Positions 14,401-22,658 of a DNA stretch of 64,000 bases are shown piece after piece (the first letter of the stretch is position 1; each line of letters begins with the position of its first letter). The translations under genes were made by a program, and so were the position numbers. The notes beneath the pieces were generated by a model. The model made no database searches and was not told the DNA's origin. It worked only from the letters and a program-made list of their open reading frames with translations. The stretch comes from Tubiluchus corallicola (Eukaryota > Priapulida > Priapulimorpha > Priapulimorphida > Tubiluchidae), in contig JAQGDQ010000269.1 in the NCBI GenBank assembly GCA_030141605.1, positions 247,541 to 311,540 of the forward strand. The letters run 5' to 3'.

Positions 14401-16457
14401 TGTTGAAGAAAATGTTCAATGCGGCAATGCTACGTCAATACCAGTAGTAACTGAAGCTGAAACAGTTGTTACTGGTAGTCAGTCTCTGACTGTTGAAGCT
14501 GAGCAATACAGAACTTCAATTTCAAAGATTGTTCCAGAATTCAAAGTTCCGCTCTCGCGAGACCGAGTAAGTGTAATTTTTTGTCCGTGGAATGTTGTCA
14601 TTTAATATCAGTCTTGAGAAGTTCGTTTGTCAAAAAAGGTGATGCTTGACATATAGTGAGTTAGTATAAAATTTCATAATTTCATTAGATGCAGTATAGA
14701 TGGAAAATTTATACTAATGTCTACCTGACTGTTTTATTACTCAACACAATCTTTGTTTTTGATAGTTGAAACTGTAGATAAACCCCATTAGGCAAAACAT
14801 TGTAGAAATTTGTCATCTAGTTTGTGTCTGATACAAAATGGGGTTTGTATTTACTATATAGATCATTATGAGTGCTGTCCTGCTATAGCTATTTGTGAGG
14901 ATTTTTTTATATATATCAGCATAGGTTGTGAAATTTTCTGAAGATAATACTGATGTTTTTCTGTAAATTTTTATGATAATGAGTTTTTTAATCATTTTGT
15001 ATTTCAGCTGTTATAACCTTAAAGGTTTCTTGGTTATCAACACTAGGGTGCATAGTCAAATATGTTCATTGTGCATCTACTCTACTAATTCATAAGACAT
15101 GTTGTTATGAGTTTATAGGGGTATGACTTGTGAAATAGTAAGTGTTTATTCCAGGTATCATGAATTTAGTAAGGTGTGATTAGTAAAATAGAAACTGTTT
15201 GTTCCAGGTGGCTAAATCATTGAGGTTTGGTGACTCGCCGCTACAAAAACTTGATGGCGGACATACGTTTGCAACATTGGTTGATTCTCCTGTGTTATCT
15301 GTGCAGGACGAAGAATTCACAACTGCTGAGCCAAAAGAACTACCCCAGACTAGGTAATTAATAAAAACTTGCTAATTCTTTTATATACGTGTTTTTTTAA
15401 GTTTGTCCTAGTAAATGCTTAAACTATTATCTTGATTTCTATCTTTAAATTTTGGTTGTTTTCAGTGATATTCGAAGAGTGACATTTGCCACTGTACCAA
15501 GCAGAGAAAAGAGACGATTGCTTCATCGTGGCCAGTCTTATTCTCACACGAATCTACAAAATCTTAATCGAAACCAGGGTAGCCAAAACCGATTACCTAA
15601 AACTAACACACCCAACACTGCACAGCATGGTGTGTTGACAACTTGGAACAACAACTTCAGTCACACTGAAAACAAAACCTCAGAGGCATTGAAGCGGCTA
15701 GGAATACCGTCCCTTGTTGAGAGTTATTCACACGGTATAAAACTCACTTATCCTTTTCTCTGACTTCCACAGTGAATTCTCTATTCTGTGATGTGAAATT
15801 TCTGAATCTTGGATCCAACTTTGGCATGTGACTTAAGCATTTCTGTCGTTTTGCATTTTCAGGAAAATCGCATCCAGGTTACATGTCAATGACAGCATCG
15901 TCAAAGTTCAAGCGCTATAAGCACCGAAGGTAAGTTGTGTGGATATAACCTACTACTTATGTCTTCTCCTTTAATCCCTCATTTTCAATCTCTCTCTCTC
16001 TTTAATGCTGGTGCTCCCTCTTTTTAGTCACTTTCTCCGTCTCTCTTGTTTTTCTCTGTCTCTCTTTTCTGTCTTTTCTCTCTGTTCTTCTTACATTTTG
16101 TCTTTCATTTTCTGGTTTTTATATTAAATTTTGTGCTTCAATTTTCCTTTAGGTCATTGTCGTCCGGTGAGAATCACCTGCCAGGAACTGGAAGCAAAGG
16201 AATGTGCCGTGCGCCACTTGCCAAAATGCAGGAAACAAGTCAACAAGACAAGCAAAAGCCCAGATTTCATAAACCTCTGTACGTATAAAATTATTGTGTC
16301 TTTCTTTATAATTTTGGTTCTGTTTTATTACAAATGCTCAATTATCATTTTTGAAGCTTGTGAAAATTTTTGTATTTGCATAAAATACAACCGGTTTGCT
16401 TTTACTTTCAGGTCTCGTAGCAAGTCATTCAGCACCGTGGCACGCAAGATCAGATAA
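1..16457 (+). CDS. KIF18A: Kinesin-8 motor protein (KIF18A/B family), 5'-partial, 19 exons
   Basis: Plus-end directed kinesin-8; family members walk to microtubule plus ends and dampen microtubule and chromosome movement in mitosis. Coding exons: 1-81, 1351-1534, 2745-2902, 3761-3976, 4460-4657, 5307-5483, 6122-6309, 7351-7516, 8434-8708, 9346-9472, 10607-10721, 12912-13079, 13343-13425, 13775-14566, 15208-15353, 15466-15734, 15863-15929, 16153-16278 and 16412-16457. All phases agree, and the 3582 bp give 1193 residues plus TAA. Numbering from the window edge: P-loop GATGAGKT at 93-100, switch I NAESSRSH at 202-209, switch II DLAGSE at 238-243, the [13 protein letters not shown] helix near 284-296, then the neck (about 339) and coiled coil (about 360-500). 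A long Ser/Pro-rich tail follows, then a basic C-terminus. The residues before FDPK, including the first beta strand, lie upstream of base 1. The motor matches KIF18A closely from memory; KIF18A and KIF18B cannot be separated. The tail is longer than in human KIF18A (about 900 residues in all). Internal exon 14 (264 codons) is unusually large. Confidence 0.93.
1351..1534 (+). CDS. KIF18A: Kinesin-8 exon 2
   Basis: Acceptor ttttaag before 1351, donor gtacga at 1535, phase 0 to 1. It encodes the segment running from [12 protein letters not shown] through [10 protein letters not shown] to LLDGFNCS, matching KIF18A upstream of the P-loop. Confidence 0.9.
1862..1886. repeat. AT microsatellite
   Basis: Short run of alternating A and T in kinesin intron 2. 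Confidence 0.7.
2110..2134. repeat. Perfect 10-bp stem hairpin beside a tRNA A-box-like sequence
   Basis: CATCTTAGCT (2110-2119) and AGCTAAGATG (2125-2134) form a perfect stem around a 5-base loop, extended by C2109-G2135. Just upstream, at 2090-2100, tggctcagtgg fits a tRNA A box. This may be a tRNA-related pseudogene or SINE head. Confidence 0.5.
2225..2680 (+). repeat. Dispersed repeat R1, copy 1 (interrupted by AT microsatellite)
   Basis: Colinear with 7835-8205. Shared blocks include ggcatcccgggagtt against ggccatcccgggagtt, a run around gaatgctctg, ttgctgctaa, and aataaggcagt. The AT-rich run 2403-2475 interrupts this copy. Class unknown. Confidence 0.7.
2403..2475. repeat. AT microsatellite
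   Basis: Imperfect TA/CATA repeats inside repeat R1. Confidence 0.8.
2745..2902 (+). CDS. KIF18A: Kinesin-8 exon 3, P-loop
   Basis: Acceptor gttgcag before 2745, donor gtaaac at 2903. It encodes [17 protein letters not shown] (Walker A) through ISYLE. The upstream open frame from 2579 is intron, part of a dispersed repeat. Confidence 0.95.
3318..3355 (+). repeat. SINE-like fragment
   Basis: gacaatgagctagattttgg with tcatgccacaa resembles 43933-43963; a decayed member of the same family. Confidence 0.4.
3761..3976 (+). CDS. KIF18A: Kinesin-8 exon 4, switch I
   Basis: Acceptor cttgcag, donor gtattt at 3977, 72 codons in phase 0. It encodes [10 protein letters not shown] and [12 protein letters not shown] (switch I, nucleotide sensing). 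Confidence 0.95.
4460..4657 (+). CDS. KIF18A: Kinesin-8 exon 5, switch II
   Basis: Acceptor gtttcag, donor gtaagt at 4658, 66 codons. It contains [12 protein letters not shown] and [16 protein letters not shown]. Confidence 0.95.
4742..4790. repeat. TC-rich microsatellite
   Basis: Imperfect (TC)n in kinesin intron 5. Confidence 0.8.
5307..5483 (+). CDS. KIF18A: Kinesin-8 exon 6, end of motor core
   Basis: Acceptor gttttcag, donor gtaagt at 5484, 59 codons. It contains [19 protein letters not shown] and [18 protein letters not shown], the microtubule-binding helices and start of the neck linker. Confidence 0.95.
5881..6121 (+). repeat. 40-bp tandem repeat of the 3' splice site of kinesin exon 7
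   Basis: Six units at an exact 40-bp spacing. The acceptor G is at 5921, 5961, 6001, 6041, 6081 and 6121, each after a pyrimidine tract (tctctttgtag type) and followed by exon-like ctgaaatgcaatgttatga. A weaker seventh acceptor-like site lies at 5880-5882. The final unit runs into exon 7. Use of upstream acceptors would add multiples of 40 bp and shift the frame; the +120 bp choice meets a stop. Confidence 0.9.
6122..6309 (+). CDS. KIF18A: Kinesin-8 exon 7, neck and first coiled coil
   Basis: It begins [20 protein letters not shown], the KIF18A neck signature, then heptads ([18 protein letters not shown]). Phase 0 to 2, donor gtaaat at 6310. Its acceptor is the last of an array of 40-bp repeats (see repeat entry). 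Confidence 0.92.
7351..7516 (+). CDS. KIF18A: Kinesin-8 exon 8
   Basis: Acceptor actggcag, donor gtgagt at 7517, phase 2 to 0. It encodes [20 protein letters not shown], as after the KIF18 neck, then a charged helix. Confidence 0.88.
7835..8205 (+). repeat. Dispersed repeat R1, copy 2
   Basis: Second copy of R1, in kinesin intron 8, without the internal AT microsatellite. It includes aaaatggctgcatttg, catcccgggagttta, and gcttaataaggcagtg. Confidence 0.7.
8434..8708 (+). CDS. KIF18A: Kinesin-8 exon 9, coiled coil
   Basis: Acceptor ttgttgtag, donor gtaaac at 8709, phase 0 to 2. It encodes a 91-residue alpha-helical charged stretch with [20 protein letters not shown]. Confidence 0.85.
9346..9472 (+). 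CDS. KIF18A: Kinesin-8 exon 10
   Basis: Acceptor ttttgctaag, donor gtaagc at 9473, phase 2 to 0. It encodes the helical segment [16 protein letters not shown]. It is supported by phase and coding character more than by similarity. Confidence 0.75.
10030..10490 (+). repeat. Dispersed repeat R2, copy A
   Basis: Shares, over about 450 bp, the order of motifs found inverted at 46300-46740: gaatgacttacatgaaag, tagttcttcactg, catttcgccattcgttag, gttcatgcgtgaacacag, cttaaaacttgcc, gttgaaaatcatg. Partial copy C is at 52020-52180. Probably a non-autonomous transposon; no terminal repeats defined. Confidence 0.75.
10607..10721 (+). CDS. KIF18A: Kinesin-8 exon 11
   Basis: Acceptor gtttgcag, donor gtgagt at 10722, phase 0 to 1. 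It encodes a Ser/Asn-rich linker ending CVSLTPV. Its last 25 bases and donor are the first unit of a 35-bp tandem array. Confidence 0.75.
10697..11110 (+). repeat. 35-bp tandem repeat of the 5' splice site of kinesin exon 11
   Basis: The exon end plus donor (tctcttacacctgttggtga) recurs about 11 times. The anchor ga(a/c)tgtgtg is spaced at exactly 35 bp at 10817, 10852, 10887, 10922, 10957, 10996 (here 39), 11031, 11066 and 11101. Several units keep a strong donor consensus: gtaagc near 10947, gtaagt near 10969, 11021 and 11056. The real donor at 10722 is the first unit. Confidence 0.88.
11470..12270. mobile_element. Possible non-autonomous DNA transposon with degenerate ends
   Basis: Left end cggtcaaacttcgttataat with gccagg, and right end (reverse complement) ctcgtaacgccagccttgcc, are loosely inverted, as in pogo/Tigger-type elements. 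An internal gcattatagcgagg recurs at 12093. No coding frame, and the target duplication is uncertain. Confidence 0.35.
12413..12498. repeat. Hairpin (fold-back) of 38-bp arms
   Basis: Arm 12413-12450 (cactttaaccaacattta..) is inverted at 12461-12498 (..gttgataaagtg) with few mismatches around a 10-base loop rich in CCG. Possibly a mini-MITE in kinesin intron 11. Confidence 0.75.
12912..13079 (+). CDS. KIF18A: Kinesin-8 exon 12
   Basis: Acceptor ttttgatag, donor gtatgt at 13080, phase 1 to 1. It encodes a Pro/Ser/Arg-rich disordered tail segment ([18 protein letters not shown]). Confidence 0.75.
13343..13425 (+). CDS. KIF18A: Kinesin-8 exon 13
   Basis: Acceptor aatttcag, donor gtacgt at 13426, phase 1 to 0. 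It encodes [19 protein letters not shown] and a basic end, part of the disordered tail. Confidence 0.75.
13775..14566 (+). CDS. KIF18A: Kinesin-8 exon 14, large tail exon
   Basis: Acceptor tttttgtag, donor gtaagt at 14567, 264 codons in phase 0. The Ser/Thr/Pro- and Glu/Val-rich sequence with many SP/TP sites suggests a phosphorylated disordered tail. Confidence 0.85.
15141..15207 (+). repeat. Duplicated acceptor region before kinesin exon 15
   Basis: The segment around gtgtttattccaggtatcat (AG at 15154) is repeated 53 bp downstream as ctgtttgttccaggtggcta (AG at 15207). The downstream one is the real exon boundary. Confidence 0.65.
15208..15353 (+). CDS. KIF18A: Kinesin-8 exon 15
   Basis: Acceptor gttccag, donor gtaatt at 15354, phase 0 to 2. 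It encodes [18 protein letters not shown] and onward. A duplicated acceptor lies 53 bp upstream. Confidence 0.8.
15466..15734 (+). CDS. KIF18A: Kinesin-8 exon 16, with RVTF motif
   Basis: Acceptor ttttcag, donor gtataa at 15735, phase 2 to 1. It begins [18 protein letters not shown], whose RVTF fits the PP1-docking consensus, and ends [16 protein letters not shown]. Confidence 0.85.
15863..15929 (+). CDS. KIF18A: Kinesin-8 exon 17
   Basis: Acceptor attttcag, donor gtaagt at 15930, phase 1 to 2. It encodes [20 protein letters not shown], a basic tail. Confidence 0.8.
15989..16095. repeat. CT-rich tract
   Basis: Imperfect (CT)n and TTTTCT-rich DNA in kinesin intron 17. Confidence 0.7.
16153..16278 (+). 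CDS. KIF18A: Kinesin-8 exon 18
   Basis: Acceptor tcctttag, donor gtacgt at 16279, phase 2 to 2. It is a Gly/Ser/Lys-rich basic segment. Confidence 0.78.
16412..16457 (+). CDS. KIF18A: Kinesin-8 last coding exon 19
   Basis: Acceptor actttcag, then [14 protein letters not shown] and TAA at 16455-16457. The basic C-terminus fits a second microtubule-binding tail as described for kinesin-8. Confidence 0.8.
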
Positions 16458-17200
16458 TGTAATCGCTGTGTGAAACGAACAAAAAACAATCGATTACTGA
16501 GTGTGTGTGTATATATTGCTTTTTAGAGCATCGTGTTGGTTCTTGCACTATGTTGGTGCATTGTGAGCTTGCCTAAGTTCTTAACCTCGTAATTATCGCT
16601 GCCAAGCAAATAATCAGTGCTTCCCAGTTTCACTGACTGATATGAACATTTCCAGTATTTTAAACCGCGTGACGGTTTAAGTCTTATGACTTGTCTGATC
16701 GGTTTTGCCAGAGTTTGCTTGATAATCCATTAATGTACAATGTAAATAATTCTGCCCAATAAGTGTCAAAAAGAAATGAGTAGCTTTGTTTCTTCAATAA
16801 GGTAAAGAATTTTCCTCAACAATAATTGATTGTTTTGTTGATGCCTTTTGCAGTCCATTATTTATAGTGTTCCTGAAAGTGATGGTGTGATTTGTATTTG
16901 TCTTTTTGTTAAATTGTTTTGTTGTTGAAATGTTGCTTGAATAGATGCAAAAAGTGAACTTGTAGTTTGCACTAAGCTATCATGTAAAAGATACATTAGC
17001 TGTGTTGTTTGAAATGATTTAAACAGCATTTACTATAATAGTAATTATAAGAAAAAATTGTAGTTCTGCTTTTTGCTGTAGTTGCACTGTATAAAATACC
17101 TTGTTTTGGTGTATTACTAATGTCTCACAAAATTAAATAATGGAGATCAAGTAATCACACGAAATAAACTGTCCTATAATAAATAAATTGTTGTATTCTA
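16458..17200 (+). other. KIF18A: 3' UTR of the kinesin-8 gene
   Basis: AT-rich sequence without exons, running from the TAA stop to a cluster of poly(A) signals near 17.16-17.19 kb. The end point is inferred. Confidence 0.6.
17163..17187 (+). promoter_or_regulatory. Poly(A) signal cluster of the kinesin-8 gene
   Basis: AATAAA occurs at 17163-17168, 17178-17183 and 17182-17187, followed by a T-rich stretch at 17211-17220. This is the best candidate for transcript cleavage. Confidence 0.55.
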
Positions 17201-17250
17201 ATCTAGAAAATCTTTTTTTTCATGACATTTTGTCATTGAAATTGCAACAA

Positions 17251-17465
17251 ACCATCAAGAAATGATTAATTTACACTAATAATATAGTCTGTACTGTGCT
17301 ATATTCATGTAAAGCCTGATTTTGCACAAAAGCAATGACATTAAAGAATTTCATTTAGATTGTACCAAGACATCAAATATTATTAATTTATACTGGTAAT
17401 ATAGTCTGCACTGCTACATTCGTGTAGTCTGATTTCAGACAAAAACAACGACAACTAAAGAATTT
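17251..17465 (+). repeat. Two diverged tandem copies of about 112 bp
   Basis: Shared ordered blocks: taatatagtctgtactg against taatatagtctgcactg, ctacattcgtgta, ctgattt..aca, and taaagaattt. Lies just 3' of the kinesin gene. Confidence 0.65.
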
Positions 17466-17964
17466 GCTGTTAATAAATGTTACTGCATGGTAGTCTCATT
17501 AGTCGTAGTCATTTCATGTCATTTAGACCTTTTATAACTCGTGGCAATTGTTCAGATATTTTGTAATTATAGTTTATTGTTTAGTTATAAAGTGCAATAT
17601 CTCAGCTTAGAAGCAATGTACAGACCTGATATTGATATCAAAATGCTCGCCACCCAAATGGTCTGCTGTTTAAGAATATGGCAATAAATCAGATTTTATA
17701 ATATGAGCTAAATGATCAATTTTGCCCTCTCAACACACAATTGTTTTAACAGTTTCTGATTGCTGCCAATTTATTGTTTACTAAGTCTACAACAAACTAG
17801 ATAGGCAACTACAACAAACTAAATAGGGAACTAATCAATGCTAAAGAAGAAATGTCATAATAATTGCCGTTATTATTAAATATTTGTTTTTTCTTCTGTA
17901 AAAAACGCGAATCCTATACCGTCTCAGTGACAGTGGGTCAATGATCTTTTGGACAGGGTGCACA

Positions 17965-18025
17965 GTATGGCTGGTTAGCAAAGTGGTGCGGTGTATCGTA
18001 GCAAGGCGGGATTTTGAGCAAGACT
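17965..18025 (+). repeat. tRNA-like SINE fragment
   Basis: An A-box-like ttagcaaagtggtgcggt is followed at tRNA spacing by a weak B box, gggattttgagc. Reads as a decayed tRNA-derived SINE head. Confidence 0.4.
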
Positions 18026-18585
18026 ACACCAGGAAAAAACATGGCAGCTTACAGTTGTAATATATGTGGAGAGTATTAACATTAAAAATCTCATTATTGT
18101 TTTCGCATTTTTGGACTACGAAAAAATATTATGGAACAGGAAAGCGATCAGGTAGGGAGCAAATATTTGGTAAGGTGAAGTGCTTATGTATTTGTTTTTG
18201 TAAGTCGCTTTGGATTAGAGTTTTGAGAAACAGTGAGTAAGAACTAGGGTTAGATGAGTGTACATGACTTGAGATGAAATTCACAGTTGCAATCACGTAA
18301 AGCGGCACTAAAAGTAACTAACCAAATCAGGATGGAGTGAAGGTCCTGGACCACAAGCCGTGCTGCATAGGCACGTCCATTTGAGTAAGCTAGGGTCACA
18401 TTCATGGTGGTTACTGGTAGTTTTCTTTTAAGTAATTGCTCGTTAGTTTGTAAATGCATTTAATAATTGCTTCTGTCGACACTAGTTCTTGCATCTTCAT
18501 GGTTGCCATGTTGTGAGTTGATGCGATTTGTAAATTATTTTGTGACAATGGCCTATACGCTCAAGCAATACCCTATACCCTCTTA

Positions 18586-20046
18586 ATGCGCTCAGAATTT
18601 CCAGCAGTGTGTAAACAAGCAAACATAACTCCAATACACAAGAAAGATGCTAAAGATGACGCAAAAAACTACAGACCAATTTCAGTAGTGCATGTACTAG
18701 CCAAAGTATTTGAAAGAGTTATCTACAACCAAATAAATCATTACATTGAAAATAATAAGTTACTGTCAAATCAATTCGGTTTTAGAAAACTACATTCTAC
18801 AATAGACGCAATAATTGATGCCACTGAAAAGTGGCGTTACAACTTAAATAAAAACAAATATATAACAGCAGCATTTTTAGATCTAAGTAAAGCTTTTGAC
18901 AGCCTCGATCACAATTTACTACTAGACAACTTACGCCAACTAGGATTCGATTATACTTCTCTCAAACTAATTAATAATTACCTACACAATAGAAAACAAA
19001 GAGTCAAGTTGAACAAACACACTTTTTCAACATGGGACACACCACAGAGCGGCATCCCGCAAGGTACGATATTAGGTCCTTTACTCTTTTGTTTATATGT
19101 TAATAAAATTCATTTAGTTTTACATAATTCAGACTTAACACAATATGCCGATGATACAACTATCTATACAGCACACGCAGACTTTCTAACATCAAAAAAT
19201 AATCTAGAAAAAGACATAACAAATATAAATGCAGCATTTAACTATTTTGGTTTAAAAATGAATGATGATAAGACAGAATTTATGGTAATATCACCCAAAT
19301 CAAATGACATTACTTCTTAGGCAACACTAAAAGTAGGTGACTGTTCCATAGAACAAGCAAAAAATGTAAAATTTTTAGGCATTACTGTCGATAATAAACT
19401 CACTTGGGATGAACAGTTTCAACAAATACACAACAAGATGGCATTAAGCACGGCATTCTTACGCCAAACCAGAGGCCATCTGACCAAGTAAACAAAAATT
19501 CTCATCTACAAAAGTCTAATATTACCACATTATCTGTATGGTTGCACTTTACTTCAAAACTTTAAGAATGAAAACTTTAGAAAACTAAATACAATGCAAA
19601 ACTACGCACTTAGATTAATTCATGGCTATTCTAATAAAACTGCTAAACAACATGCTGCATCTGCAACAAGCTTAAGAACGTCCTCAAAAATACCAATATT
19701 AGAAGCCTATCGAGATTACAAAACACTGATATTTCTTTATAAATATATCAACAAACTGAGCATTCCATTTATAAACAATCCCTTAGCATTCATTCCTGAT
19801 ACCACTTTAAACAATAGAACACACAATTTAAAGCAAATTACAGTAAACAAAAAATTTGGAAATAACTCTATATCAAAACAGGCCATACATTTATGGAACT
19901 TACTACCCAGTGAAATAAAACTAATAGAATCTCTCTACCACTTTAAAAAGAAATTAAAAGAATATCAATATAACAGGTTTCAACTTCCACATTGTGCATC
20001 TGATACTAATTACACAGACTCAATTTTCATCTACCCCCGCCCCTAA
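18586..20046 (+). pseudogene. Reverse transcriptase ORF with two in-frame stops
   Basis: One frame runs 18586-20046, interrupted by TAG at 19318 and TAA at 19489. Visible motifs: NYRPISVVHVLAKVFERVI (RT fingers), AAFLDLSKAFDSLDH (motif A), SGIPQGTILGPLLF (motif B), QYADDT (catalytic motif C), GLKMNDDKTEFM (motif D), KFLGITVDNKLTWDE (motif E). A C-terminal region follows with LYGCTLLQN and LWNLLPSEIK, typical of CR1/Jockey-like LINEs. It copies LINE RNA at a nick in genomic DNA. The stops and missing 5' half make it inactive. It is unusually intact otherwise, so insertion is fairly recent. Confidence 0.88.
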
Positions 20047-20378
20047 CTCCATAAAGCGATTAAAAATGTAAAATAAAAAAAAATATGTAATGTAAAACAT
20101 GTTTCTGTTGTGTCATGTTAAATGTATATATAGTGTAAAATATGTCTTGTAAAATTTAATGTTTTTTTTTTGTAATATTGTTTTGTAAAAATATTTTAAT
20201 ATTGTGTTTGTAAATATGTTCATTTATTGTATATAATTAGGCCTTAGTTTTACACTTTAGTTTTTTTTTAGTCTGCACTGGACGCATTTGTCTTGAACAG
20301 TGTTGTTTTTAACATTACGCTGAGGATTACTCAATTTTATTGTAATGAGTGAACCATTTTAATGACAAATAAAGAATT

Positions 20379-20400
20379 TATATATATATATATATATATA
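20379..20400. repeat. (TA)n tail of the LINE
   Basis: TA microsatellite at the 3' end of the retrotransposon, right after AATAAA. Confidence 0.75.
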
Positions 20401-20650
20401 CTGCAAACTACTCGAGTAAGGTAACTTACTCTCGTAGATCTAGCAGAGTATGGATCCATTGCTTGTGTAGGTATGGCCTGTTGGTTCTAGCTTGTCATAT
20501 GTGGCTGTAGGTGCATCATGTGAAGGGTACAGCTAAGCCTCAAAACCATGGTAAAAACTGATTGTTGCTCAATTTTTAGAAGCACCTGACCCTGGGTGTC
20601 CTCATTGTAATTTGTGTTTTTTTGCATTTGTGCTGTTCCGTTACTTTGGA
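20401..20650. other. Short spacer between two LINEs
   Basis: Unremarkable sequence; nothing recognised. Confidence 0.4.
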
Positions 20651-21720
20651 TATCAACTCAATTCAATTCAATTTATTTATTGACTCCGCAAGAATGATCA
20701 AAATACAGTATCAGGAGTACATGCAATATTTCGAAGCAAAGGAGAAGGGCAGCAAAGAACCCGTAGGTTATCTAGTCAGCCACCCTTCAATAGCTATGAT
20801 TAAATAAAATTAACTACGGCATTGTTCTCAATTTAAATTTGTATTCGGTTGATGTGTATAATTGGCAATTAAATGATGGATATCGTAATACTGTAGGACA
20901 TAATAATTTAAATAATGAAAGATTTACAATTCTAAAATACTGTGAATCATGCGAAACAAACACAATAAAAATAACTTAAAGTTTTTAACATAACAGAAAA
21001 TGCATAATTTGAGCATTAACTAAAAAATCTGGCAAGAAAACAAAAAACAGTAGAATGATCAACCAAAGCTGTTGAGAAAAAAAAATATAATAAATTAAAC
21101 CAAGGAAAAATAAGGCAAATATAAATCATACAAAACAAAACAAAAAAAATACAGAAGCAAATAAGAAAAAACAAAACTGAAATGTTGTAATAATAACATC
21201 AATGACTGAAGTTGTCGAGAAAGAAAATATAATAAATTAAACCATCGAAAAACTATATCAACTGTAAATCAGACAAAATGAAATCAAAATATAGCAAAAA
21301 CTTAAACAAAAACTTAAAGTGTCGTAACAATGAAAAAAATATGTATAGGTATTACAAGTACATAAGTAAAATGTCTCATTTATTTGTATCCTGCAATAAG
21401 TTGTTTTTTATAGTTTAGAATTAACTTTTTGTAGTTACTTGACTTTAACTGGTCTGATAATGAATTCCACAGCAAAGTTCCTTGGTGTTTTAAAGAATTC
21501 TGGCCTTTAGATGAGTTAAATCTTTCAATAAAATAAGATTGGGTGGTAGCAAACCTAGTAGAATGGTGATGCATGTGACATGCTAAAGTATAATAATTGC
21601 TAAAGAGATCCGGAAGTGAATTATTTTTGAATTTATATACAAACTTGAGCAATTCTAATTTATACAGATCATATACTTTTAGTAGATTTAATTGCAAATA
21701 CACTACATATATCAACTACA
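20650..21720 (-). mobile_element. 3' end of a second LINE, minus strand
   Basis: A C-terminal ORF piece lies at 21380-21715, followed by a 3' UTR running to lower coordinates. It ends in a simple repeat tail, (TTGAA)n-like, seen on the + strand as actcaattcaattcaattt at 20656-20675. CR1/L2-type elements carry such pentanucleotide tails. Confidence 0.7.
21380..21715 (-). pseudogene. LINE ORF2 C-terminal fragment
   Basis: Open for 111 codons. It contains LYKLELLKFVYKFKNNSLPD, a typical post-RT region of CR1/L2-type elements, and GTLLWNSLSDQLKSS, the counterpart of LWNxLP. The RT core is not found upstream on this strand, so it is a short 3' remnant. Confidence 0.72.
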
Positions 21721-21866
21721 ACTGTAGGGACCTAACAGCAACAATATTTTACTTTTGATTTTCCTAGTCTTCTAAAGAAAGAAAGAAAAAATTTGTTAAT
21801 TTTATACATGCACTTTATACTATTGAATTTTCTGCATTCAGATTAAGTGGCAATTGAATTTATGTA

Positions 21867-22658
21867 CAGTCTAGCCTCGTTATCTCGCCACTGTCCGTCT
21901 AGGGCAAATTTTTGGCGAGAGGCGAGTATGGCGAGATAACGGGAATGTAACGAAGTTAGTCTATATGTATATACATAATAGTTGATTAACATAGTGTTCC
22001 TCTATGTACATATAAAATATATTTCGCATTATGATACCAATCAACATTGAATCAGAAATGAAAAAATGTCATAAAAATAATCTTAGAATGTTACTTTTTT
22101 ATTTAAAAAACCTTTTTCGAGTATACACTTAAATGCAATAAACTTAGCAAAAGATTTAGAAATGTTCACAAATGAGTTACTGACGACTGAAATAATTCAG
22201 AAGAGACGACTGTTTCATTGATGATACATGCAAGCAGTCAACACGACGTTTAACTCAAACTTAAACGCAGCTTTGGTGTTATAGAGTAAGGATATCGGTG
22301 ACGCTTTAGTTTCTCTGCGCATTAACCAACCACAGCACTTCTAATCTAATCCTGGTGAGACACACACTAGATTAATTATGTCTGTCTATCAAGCACAGCG
22401 GCATTGTCTACATACCGCGGTTATATTGATCGACATGCGGTATATGTATTGATCGATTCACCCCTGAGTTTGTCTGTTTGGCGACATAACGAATATAGTT
22501 TACATAAGCACTCATCCTAGCATGACTTGGCGAGGGCGAGAAGCGAGGGTGGTGACTTAACGAGGTAAATATCAAAGCAGGAAATCCGTCATGGCACTTT
22601 CTATGGCGAGAGACGAGTTTGGCGGCATAACGAGGGGTGAGATAACGAGGCTAGACTG
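21867..22658. mobile_element. Pogo/Tigger-like MITE, 792 bp, TA duplication
   Basis: Left end CAGTCTAGCCTCGTTATCTC and right end ..GAGATAACGAGGCTAGACTG are perfect inverted repeats for about 20 bp, flanked by TA at 21865-21866 and 22659-22660. Subterminal ggcgaga/gcgag motifs repeat inside. There is no transposase ORF, so it is non-autonomous. CAGT ends and TA target fit the Tc1/mariner superfamily. Confidence 0.85.

Larger units (their letters stand above)
17201..18560. other. Intergenic region downstream of the kinesin gene
   Basis: Holds the tandem duplication above, a doubled 24-bp piece (ctacaacaaacta) near 17790-17830, and a tRNA-like stretch near 17965-18020 with an A box (tagcaaagtgg). 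No gene seen. Confidence 0.6.
18586..20400 (+). mobile_element. 5'-truncated non-LTR retrotransposon (Jockey/CR1 group)
   Basis: Starts inside the reverse transcriptase domain, as expected from 5' truncation at insertion. It ends with AATAAA at 20368 and a (TA)n tail to 20400. The endonuclease half is absent. No target duplication was found by eye. Confidence 0.88.

Noticed and set aside
20622-20807. 61-codon ORF on +
   Set aside because: It is the reverse of a LINE 3' UTR.
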